Shown piece after piece: positions 1 through 4,778 of a DNA stretch of 11,426 bases. Source of the DNA: an uncultured Verrucomicrobiota bacterium (lineage in GTDB: Bacteria > Verrucomicrobiota > Kiritimatiellia > CAIVKH01); NCBI GenBank assembly GCA_937996795.1, contig CALKUH010000020.1, positions 1-11,426 of the forward strand, written 5' to 3'. Numbering within the stretch: position 1 is the stretch's first letter; each line of letters opens with the position of its first letter. A model generated the notes under the pieces. That model saw only the letters and a program-made list of their open reading frames with translations, ran no database searches and was not told where the DNA came from. A program made the translations under genes and the position numbers.

Positions 1-55
1 GCTTTACTCTGGCCCAAGTACGGCGGTTCGCACGAGGTTCAAGAGACACCGCCAT
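1..55 (-). CDS. possible 5' end of an unidentified gene, truncated by the left window edge
   Basis: An ATG at 55-53 on the minus strand opens a frame that stays open to the window edge (18 codons, beginning MAVSLEPRANRRTWA). A purine-rich GAGGG lies four bases before the ATG and could be a ribosome binding site. The ORF lies 62 bp downstream of the lipoprotein stop on the same strand. Several codons (TCT, CTT, GAA, CCT, CGT, ACT, AGA, GTA) are less GC-rich at the third position than is usual in this window, so it is either foreign or not coding. The Arg/Trp-rich start would not be out of place in a transposase, but nothing proves that. The reverse strand is also open here. Treat as a hypothesis. 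Confidence 0.2.
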   Translation of the reverse strand, partial: MAVSLEPRANRRTWARVK

Positions 56-117
56 CCTTCCCTCTGCGCCCGCGGACGGGCTTGAGCTACGGATGGCAGG
101 CCCCACCTCGGGGACGG

Positions 118-870
118 TCAGTTCGTCTGCGCGATGCTGACGGTGCGGGTGGAACTACCGTCGGTCAGCGTCACCGTCTGTGTGCCGACGGAGGTGCCGC
201 TTCGCGTGTAGGTGACGCTGGAGCCACTGGAGGCACTCAAGCTGCCGAGCGATGCCGTGTTCACACTCCACGAGTAGCTGCCCGAACCGCCACTGGCGGT
301 AAAGTTAATCTGCCCGCTGGCCGCCGAAATGGTCTGACTGCCCGAGGGCGAAATGGCCAGAGATCCGCTCCCGCCGCCAGAACCATCATCGTCTCCGCCG
401 ATACTTCCCGGAATGTCCGCGTTTCCGCAGAACGTGCTGAAACGGTCGGGTTCGATATAGGTGCCGGTCATGCTGCCGTTGACGGAGCCGCTGGTGTTGC
501 TGGAGCCGCCGTCGCTGGAGCTCAGGGTGCCGGAGAAAAGACCCTCGACGCCGGTGCTGGTGCGGCCTTCGAGGGTGAAGCTGCTGCGGCCGTTTTGCAC
601 CTCGCCGAGTGAACCGCGCCAGATCGCGCCGTTGTTGTCAAACGCCTCCAACTGGTCGCCGTTCTGGCGGAGGTCGAGCGTGCGGATGCGGTTCCCGCTG
701 TTGGCCTGCACGATCGCGTTGTCGCCGTCACACGCGGTGTAGAACCCGGAAAAATCGACAGGCACGTCGCGAATGAACGTGTCGGCGGAATCGACCTCGC
801 ACCCGGTGGTCAACAAGGTGAGAGCCAGCGGCAGGGCAACGGCGGCGGCAAGAAAACGGCGAGCGTACAT
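118..870 (-). CDS. secreted lipoprotein with Gly/Ser-rich linker and C-terminal Ig-like beta domain
   Basis: Predicted 250-aa envelope lipoprotein of unknown function. The ATG at 870 is chosen because it is preceded by AAGGAAG four to five bases upstream and begins a classic signal peptide: MYARR, a hydrophobic stretch (residues 6-20), then LTTGC with Cys24 as the likely lipidated residue. Thr at -3 of the lipobox is not ideal, but the whole segment is lipoprotein-like. Residues 36-150 form a beta-rich region (FSGFY, RTLDLRQNGDQLEAF, GTYIE) with two cysteines, C48 and C148, that could form a disulfide. Residues 155-170 are a flexible GGDDDGSGGGSGS linker. Residues 171-250 (SLAISPSGSQTISAASG, GGSGSYSWSV, TVTLTDGSS) resemble BIG2/PKD-type Ig-like repeats. 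The frame extends upstream to 924, but that part lies in the promoter. Ligand unknown; probably exposed at the outer membrane or periplasm. Confidence 0.85.
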   Translation of the reverse strand: MYARRFLAAAVALPLALTLLTTGCEVDSADTFIRDVPVDFSGFYTACDGDNAIVQANSGNRIRTLDLRQNGDQLEAFDNNGAIWRGSLGEVQNGRSSFTLEGRTSTGVEGLFSGTLSSSDGGSSNTSGSVNGSMTGTYIEPDRFSTFCGNADIPGSIGGDDDGSGGGSGSLAISPSGSQTISAASGQINFTASGGSGSYSWSVNTASLGSLSASSGSSVTYTRSGTSVGTQTVTLTDGSSTRTVSIAQTN

Positions 871-895
871 GGCACTTCCTTTCAGCGAAGCGGAT

Positions 896-924
896 ACGAT
901 ACCCCACGCCCGCGGACGCGGCAA
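896..924 (-). promoter_or_regulatory. candidate sigma70-type promoter of the lipoprotein gene
   Basis: On the minus strand a -35 TTGCCG (924-919) and a -10 TATCGT (901-896) are separated by 17 bp. Transcription would start near 889, giving a leader of about 19 nt that still contains the AAGGAAG ribosome binding site. Both boxes are AT-richer than the surroundings. Sequence match only. Confidence 0.4.
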
Positions 925-950
925 TGCGGGAATCGGCGGCGGGAAGCTTG

Positions 951-984
951 CTCCGCATCTCCGCGACCTCCGTGGTGAAGGTTA
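951..984. repeat. degenerate CTCCG-unit intergenic repeat
   Basis: Three CTCCG cores recur at 951, 959 and 968 (spacing 8 and 9 bases), written CTCCGCAT, CTCCGCGAC and CTCCGTGGTGAAGG. The arrangement resembles the family of intergenic sequences of the form 'CTCCGCG..CTCCGTGGTGAA' that I recall from various environmental bacterial genomes. The repeat units are seen directly; family membership is inference from memory. Confidence 0.4.
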
Positions 985-987
985 TTT

Positions 988-1017
988 CGAGGACGAGAAG
1001 GAGGACGAGGACGATTA
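988..1017. repeat. hexanucleotide tandem repeat, (CGAGRA) x5 with decay
   Basis: Five consecutive 6-bp units can be read: CGAGGA, CGAGAA, GGAGGA, CGAGGA and CGATTA. The tract is purine-rich on the plus strand and lies directly after the CTCCG repeat and directly before the candidate promoter of the HAD gene. It contains a fortuitous strong Shine-Dalgarno-like GGAGGA. It may be a simple-sequence array of variable copy number. Confidence 0.5.
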
Positions 1018-1024
1018 TGGAGCA

Positions 1025-1052
1025 TTGTGTCTTCCCGCGTCCCGCTTATAGT
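1025..1052 (+). promoter_or_regulatory. candidate promoter of the HAD phosphatase-pckG operon
   Basis: A -35 TTGTGT (1025-1030) and a -10 TATAGT (1047-1052) lie 16 bp apart. The expected start of transcription (about 1059) falls on or beside the ATG at 1060, so the first mRNA codon would be the start codon (leaderless). No good Shine-Dalgarno precedes 1060, which fits this reading. Motif match only. Confidence 0.35.
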
Positions 1053-1059
1053 TGGCTCC

Positions 1060-1680
1060 ATGGGACCGATACGGCAGGTGATGTTTGACCTCGGGGTGGT
1101 GCTGATGCACCTGGAGTACGAGCCCGCGCGCGATGCGTGTCTGGCGCACTGCGACCCGGCGCGGCTCGCGGCCAGCGGCGATTTCCTCCGCCTGCTGGGC
1201 CGCACGCCGATCGTGGACGCCTACGAGCGCGGGGAGCTGGACGCCCGCCAGTTTTTCGATCATTTCGTCGCGCACACGGGGTTCCGCGGCAGCCTCGACG
1301 AGTTCGCCAGCATCTGGCGCAGCATTTTTCGCGAGAACACGCCGATGATCGACCTGGGCCACCGACTCGCGGCGCGTTATCCGGTGTATTTCATGACGAA
1401 CGCGAGCGATCTGCATGTGCCGTGGATTTTTGAAGCCTATCCGCGGCTTCGCTTCTTCAAGGACTACGCCTGCTCGTGTTACATCGGCGCGTCGAAACCG
1501 GACCCCGCCTTCTACACCCGCGCGCTGGAGCGATTCGGCGTCGACGCGGCTTCCAGCCTGTTCATTGATGACCGGCCGGAGAACGTGGACGCGGCGCGGG
1601 CACTCGGATTCCGCTGCGTGCTCTATCAGCATTCGGAACAGGCCGTCGGGGAGACCCTTCGCGCCCTGGGGGAGGCGTGA
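1060..1680 (+). CDS. HAD-superfamily (subfamily IA, YihX-like) phosphatase
   Basis: Predicted 206-aa cytoplasmic haloacid-dehalogenase-type hydrolase, probably a phosphatase acting on a small phosphorylated metabolite. All four HAD motifs are visible: motif I FDLGVVL with nucleophile D10; motif II FMTNAS with T113; motif III Lys in ASKPDPAFY (K146); motif IV FIDDRPENV with D170/D171. The usual second Asp of motif I (DxD) is Gly12, as in the known 'FDLGGVL' branch that includes E. coli YihX (glucose-1-phosphate phosphatase), so this is a subfamily feature rather than a defect. The helical cap lies at about residues 18-95. The ATG at 1060 is preferred because homologues begin a few residues before FDLG; a GTG at 1027 would add 11 residues without good support. 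Only one base separates its stop from the pckG start, which implies co-transcription and translational coupling. Substrate unknown. Confidence 0.88.
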   Translation: MGPIRQVMFDLGVVLMHLEYEPARDACLAHCDPARLAASGDFLRLLGRTPIVDAYERGELDARQFFDHFVAHTGFRGSLDEFASIWRSIFRENTPMIDLGHRLAARYPVYFMTNASDLHVPWIFEAYPRLRFFKDYACSCYIGASKPDPAFYTRALERFGVDAASSLFIDDRPENVDAARALGFRCVLYQHSEQAVGETLRALGEA

Positions 1681-1681
1681 G

Positions 1682-3463
1682 ATGACAACGAACAGGAAAC
1701 TGGGCGCGTGGGTCCACGAAATCGCCTCGCTCTGCAAACCCGAGCACATCCACTGGTGCGACGGTTCGCAGGCGGAGCACGAGGCGATGTGTACGCTGCT
1801 GGTCCGAACGGGCACGTTCGTTCCCGTCCCGCGCCGTCCGGGCAGCTTCCTGTGCCGCTCCCACCCCGGCGACGTGGCGCGCTCGGAGGACCGCACCTTC
1901 ATCTGCTGCGCGAACCCGGGGGACGCGGGACCGACAAATAACTGGAAGGATCCGGCGGAGATGCGCGAACTCCTGCGCGGACTGTTCAGCGGCTGCATGC
2001 GCGGGCGGACGATGTACGTGATCCCGTTCAGCATGGGCCCCATCGGCGGCCCCATTTCGCACATCGGCGTGGAAGTGACGGACTCGCCATACGTCGTCGT
2101 GAACATGCGCATCATGACGCGCATGGGCACGGCGGTGCTGGAGGCGCTCGGCGACGGCCCGTTCGTGCCGTGCATCCATTCCGTCGGGGCCCCGCTGGCG
2201 CCGGAACAGAGGGACGTGCCGTGGCCGTGCAACCCGGAGCAAAAATACATCGTGCATTTTCCCGAGACGCGGGAGATCTGGTCCTTCGGCAGCGGCTATG
2301 GCGGGAATGCGCTGCTGGGTAAGAAATGCTTCGCGCTGCGCATCGCCTCCTGCATGGCGCGCGACGAGGGGTGGATGGCGGAACACATGCTGATCCTCGG
2401 CCTGACGAATCCGGCCGGCAAAAAAATCTATATCGCCGCCGCGTTTCCCAGCGCCTGCGGCAAAACGAACCTCGCGATGATCACCCCCACCCTGCCCGGC
2501 TGGAAAGCCGAGTGCGTGGGCGACGACATCGCGTGGATGAAGATCGGCGCGGACGGCCGCCTGTGGGCGATCAACCCCGAGGCGGGCTTCTTCGGCGTCG
2601 CGCCGGGCACCTCGGCGAAGTCGAACCCGAACGCGATGCGGACCATAGAGAGGAACACGATCTTCACGAATGTCGCCGAGACACCCGACGGCGATGTCTG
2701 GTGGGAGGACATGAGCGAACCGCCGCCGCGCGCAACCAGCTGGCTCGGCGAGCCGTGGGCGCCGGGCGGCGACAAAAAGGCCGCGCATCCGAACGCCCGC
2801 TATACCGCGCCGCTGTCACAGTGCCCGATCGCCGATCCCGCCTATGACGAGCCGCGCGGCGTGCCGATCTCCGCCATCCTGTTCGGCGGCCGCCGGCCCA
2901 CAACGATCCCGCTCGTGTATGAGTCGCTCAGCTGGCAGCACGGCGTATTCCTCGGCTCCATCCAGGCCTCCGAAACGACGGCGGCGGCCACCGGCAAGGT
3001 GGGCCTCGTGCGGCGCGACCCGATGGCGATGCTGCCCTTCTGCGGGTACAACATCGGCGACTACCTGCAGCACTGGCTCGACATGGGCCGAAAGACGGAG
3101 GCCGACAAATTGCCCCGGATCTTCTTCGTGAACTGGTTCCGGCGCGACGCCAACGGGCGCTACCTGTGGCCCGGGTTTGGCGAAAACAGCCGCGTGCTGA
3201 AGTGGATCTTCGAGCGCTGCGAGGGTTTCGGCAACGCCGTCGATACGCCGCTGGGCCCGATGCCGGCGCCGGAGGACATCGACACGGTCGGCCTGCGCAT
3301 CGCGCGGGAGGATTTGGAAGAGTTGCTGCGGGTGGACGCGCCCGGCTGGCTCTCCGGGCTGAACCACCTTCGCCGTCACTTCGAGTCGATGGGCGAACGG
3401 GTGCCGGTTGAATTGCACGACGAACTGCTTGCGCTGGAGAAGCGCCTGCACGACGCGTCATAA
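1682..3463 (+). CDS. pckG: phosphoenolpyruvate carboxykinase (GTP)
   Basis: GTP-dependent PEPCK (EC 4.1.1.32), 593 aa, close to the family's usual length of about 600. It interconverts oxaloacetate + GTP and phosphoenolpyruvate + GDP + CO2, the first committed step of gluconeogenesis; it can also run in the anaplerotic direction. Visible motifs: Mn2+ ligands K215 (GKKCFALR), H235 (MAEHMLILG) and D282; the P-loop/kinase-1a PSACGKTN (256-263) with the hyper-reactive Cys259; kinase-2 GDDIAWM (280-286); NPEAGFFGVAPGTS (298-311); and the C-terminal LWPGFGENSRVL. Spacing between these residues matches the vertebrate enzyme with a constant offset. The ATG at 1682 follows GGAGG with 6-nt spacing, and the Shine-Dalgarno lies inside the end of the HAD gene. 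The reading frame is open further upstream (to 1415) only as a shadow of the HAD gene. Cytoplasmic. Confidence 0.97.
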   Translation: MTTNRKLGAWVHEIASLCKPEHIHWCDGSQAEHEAMCTLLVRTGTFVPVPRRPGSFLCRSHPGDVARSEDRTFICCANPGDAGPTNNWKDPAEMRELLRGLFSGCMRGRTMYVIPFSMGPIGGPISHIGVEVTDSPYVVVNMRIMTRMGTAVLEALGDGPFVPCIHSVGAPLAPEQRDVPWPCNPEQKYIVHFPETREIWSFGSGYGGNALLGKKCFALRIASCMARDEGWMAEHMLILGLTNPAGKKIYIAAAFPSACGKTNLAMITPTLPGWKAECVGDDIAWMKIGADGRLWAINPEAGFFGVAPGTSAKSNPNAMRTIERNTIFTNVAETPDGDVWWEDMSEPPPRATSWLGEPWAPGGDKKAAHPNARYTAPLSQCPIADPAYDEPRGVPISAILFGGRRPTTIPLVYESLSWQHGVFLGSIQASETTAAATGKVGLVRRDPMAMLPFCGYNIGDYLQHWLDMGRKTEADKLPRIFFVNWFRRDANGRYLWPGFGENSRVLKWIFERCEGFGNAVDTPLGPMPAPEDIDTVGLRIAREDLEELLRVDAPGWLSGLNHLRRHFESMGERVPVELHDELLALEKRLHDAS

Positions 3464-3500
3464 ACGATTCGCACTCTGCGGTTGGTTCCCCGGTGATTTT

Positions 3501-3512
3501 CTGCTACAGCAG
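3501..3512. promoter_or_regulatory. short palindrome in the pckG-glsB-like intergenic gap, possible operator
   Basis: CTGCTACAGCAG is a near-perfect inverted repeat (5-bp arms, 2-nt centre). It overlaps a poor -10-like CTACAG (3504-3509) with a TTGGTT (3482-3487) 16 bp upstream. The 68-bp gap shows no strong terminator, so the small membrane gene may be read through from pckG and also have its own weak promoter. Low confidence. Confidence 0.22.
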
Positions 3513-3531
3513 TTAGACGGAGGGCGTGCTC

Positions 3532-3780
3532 ATGGACATCGAACGTCTGGTGGTAACGTTGGTAGTGGGGGCGGTGGCCGGTTGGATCAGCAGCCTGATC
3601 ATGAAAAGGGGCCTCGGGCTGATCGGAGTCATCGTGGTCGGCGTGATCGGCGCATTCATCGGCGCCTATCTGTTCAATCTCTTCGACCTGCGCGTCGGCA
3701 GCGGCATCGCCGCCGCCATCGTGAGCGCCACGGCGGGCTCCGTCGTGCTGCTGTTCGTGCTGGGGCTGATCAAGAAATAG
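3532..3780 (+). CDS. GlsB/YeaQ/YmgE-family stress-response membrane protein
   Basis: An 82-aa inner-membrane protein of the Transglycosylase-associated (PF04226) family. The family is typically induced by stress; its molecular role is unsettled. Three hydrophobic helices are clear: about residues 5-23, 29-50 and 57-79. The first loop carries the family-typical SSLIMKRG, followed by GLIGVIVVGVIGAFIGAYLF, a glycine-rich second helix. The protein ends in LGLIKK. The ATG at 3532 is chosen because GGAGGG lies 7 nt upstream; the in-frame GTG at 3526 sits too close to that site. It lies 68 bp after pckG on the same strand and converges on the FkbM gene, 25 bp away. Confidence 0.9.
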   Translation: MDIERLVVTLVVGAVAGWISSLIMKRGLGLIGVIVVGVIGAFIGAYLFNLFDLRVGSGIAAAIVSATAGSVVLLFVLGLIKK

Positions 3781-3797
3781 GGCGGATTCGCACGCCC
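3780..3797. terminator. hairpin between convergent genes, possible bidirectional terminator
   Basis: GGGCG (3780-3784) pairs with CGCCC (3793-3797) around an 8-nt loop. It is followed on the plus strand by TGCCCTTTCTATTT, and on the minus strand by TATTTCTTG. Its position in the 25-bp gap between two stop codons suits a shared terminator, but the stem is only 5 bp and the T tracts are interrupted. Confidence 0.4.
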
Positions 3798-3805
3798 TGC
3801 CCTTT

Positions 3806-4672
3806 CTATTTCGCGTAGGCGAAGACGAGCACGTCCTGAAAACGGCGCGGTTCGACCGGACGGCCGTGGCGGGCGTGCAGTTGGTAACCGAAGCCCGCGT
3901 CCTCCAGCATGCGCAGGAGTACGGAAAACGCGTCCTGCCCGGCGTCCAGGTGATGGTGGTATTCGATGGCCATGCGGCGCACGCGCCGGATCGCGCCGGA
4001 TGAAATCAGTTCGCGGATCACGTCCACTTCGGCCCCTTCGACGTCGAGTTTGAGCAAGTCCACCGGATGGTCGAGGAAGCCGGACAACACGACGGCTTCC
4101 ACGCGATGCGTCTCCCGCCCCTGCCGCCCGGGATTGAGGCTCATCTGTAGCGACCCCGGATGACCGGGATCGACGAAAAAGTCGAGCGAGCCGGCCTGCC
4201 CGGCCACCGCTTTCCGGTGCAGGTCGACACCGGAAAGCCCGTTGTCGCGCACATTGGCCTCCAGGCAAGCAAAGGCCTCCGGGTCCGGCTCGAAGGCCGT
4301 GATCTCCGCCTCGGGATACATCCACTTGAAGTAGAGCACCGACATGCCGATGTTGCTCCCGCAATCCACGATCCGCGGACGCGGCGTGTCCAGCGACCAA
4401 CCGTATTCCTGGCCGACAAAGAGTTCCCGGAACAAATGGTGCAGGCTGCGATAGGTGCAGTACGACACGCGAAACCCCGCGATTTCCGCGCAGCGGCGCG
4501 CGGCATCCACACGGCCCATCCAGAAGGTGCACAACCAGGTTCGGCGCAAACTCCGCTTGCGGGAGGCGTCGAGGGAAAGGCCGCGAATCGACCACAGGGT
4601 CTGCACCACATCCGCCCAACCGATGGGTTTGCGAAGCGGAAGATCGGGTCCTTTTGTCGATGCCTCTGACAT
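3806..4672 (-). CDS. FkbM-family SAM-dependent methyltransferase
   Basis: A 288-aa methyltransferase of the FkbM family (Methyltransf_21), which O-methylates hydroxyl groups on sugars, polysaccharides or secondary metabolites using S-adenosylmethionine. The SAM-binding Rossmann core starts with motif I IVDCGSNIGMSVLYF (101-115), followed by the acidic ribose contact in AFEPD (E128/D130) and LLKLDVEGAEVDVI (206-219), the hallmark FkbM segment. An N-terminal domain of about 90 residues contains the FRELFVGQEYGW segment that often precedes the core. The ATG at 4672 gives MSEASTKG and a normal family length; the frame upstream (to 5098) is only a shadow of the neighbouring gene. No convincing Shine-Dalgarno precedes it. 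It lies 106 bp downstream of the glycosidase-like gene on the same strand, so a glycan substrate is plausible but unproven. Confidence 0.9.
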   Translation of the reverse strand: MSEASTKGPDLPLRKPIGWADVVQTLWSIRGLSLDASRKRSLRRTWLCTFWMGRVDAARRCAEIAGFRVSYCTYRSLHHLFRELFVGQEYGWSLDTPRPRIVDCGSNIGMSVLYFKWMYPEAEITAFEPDPEAFACLEANVRDNGLSGVDLHRKAVAGQAGSLDFFVDPGHPGSLQMSLNPGRQGRETHRVEAVVLSGFLDHPVDLLKLDVEGAEVDVIRELISSGAIRRVRRMAIEYHHHLDAGQDAFSVLLRMLEDAGFGYQLHARHGRPVEPRRFQDVLVFAYAK

Positions 4673-4688
4673 GAGCGTGTGTCGGTTG

Positions 4689-4703
4689 CGGGGCGCGGCC
4701 CCG
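4689..4703. repeat. GC-rich hairpin in the fkbM leader
   Basis: CGGGGC (4689-4694) pairs with GCCCCG (4698-4703) around a 3-nt loop. On the minus strand it lies in the predicted 5' leader of the FkbM gene, 17-31 nt ahead of the start codon, where it could hinder ribosome access or stabilise the mRNA. No T tract follows, so it is unlikely to be a terminator. Confidence 0.35.
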
Positions 4704-4712
4704 TCGCAGTTT

Positions 4713-4745
4713 GATACTGTATCCGATGGAGAGTGCGCCACCGAA
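4713..4745 (-). promoter_or_regulatory. weak candidate promoter of fkbM with an overlapping palindromic operator
   Basis: The perfect palindrome GATAC-T-GTATC occupies 4713-4723. A -10-like TACAGT (4721-4716, minus strand) lies inside it, with a poor -35 TTCGGT (4745-4740) 18 bp upstream. A repressor binding the palindrome would block the -10 region. The palindrome is seen directly; promoter and operator functions are inferred. Confidence 0.28.
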
Positions 4746-4760
4746 AACGATTGCGCACTC
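4731..4760. repeat. 8-bp perfect inverted repeat downstream of the glycosidase-like gene
   Basis: GAGTGCGC (4731-4738) and GCGCACTC (4753-4760) are exact reverse complements around a 14-nt loop. In the minus-strand transcript the hairpin begins about 18 nt after the stop codon of the 738-aa gene. No T run follows it. It could be a factor-dependent terminator, an mRNA 3'-end stabiliser or a protein-binding site. Confidence 0.4.
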
Positions 4761-4778
4761 GTGCGGACAGCGCTTGCT

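Noticed and set aside
68..113. Two short stems (GCCCG/CGGGC at 68-81 and CCCC/GGGG at 101-113) after the lipoprotein stop, as a terminator
   Set aside because: Stems of 4-5 bp with no T tract are expected often at this GC content.
871..924. Start of the lipoprotein 18 codons earlier, at 924
   Set aside because: This region contains the predicted -35/-10 boxes and ribosome site, and the extra residues would precede the signal peptide.
1017..1088. 23-codon upstream ORF with a strong GGAGGA ribosome site overlapping the HAD start
   Set aside because: The GGAGGA is part of the hexamer tandem repeat, and the candidate promoter at 1025-1052 would start transcription downstream of this ATG. Possible only if a promoter lies further upstream.
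1415..1681. In-frame upstream extension that would make pckG 682 codons
   Set aside because: The extension lies in another frame of the HAD gene, adds no PEPCK similarity and ignores the good ribosome binding site before ATG 1682.
1015..2788. Long minus-strand open frames (1015-2250 and 1562-2788) antisense to HAD and pckG
   Set aside because: They are shadows of two genes with intact catalytic motifs; the predicted products are low-complexity.
3780..3792. 13-bp match GGGCGGATTCGCA between this site and 11401-11413
   Set aside because: One copy is in a terminator-like hairpin and the other is inside the carboxypeptidase coding sequence; flanks do not match, so it is probably chance in GC-rich DNA.
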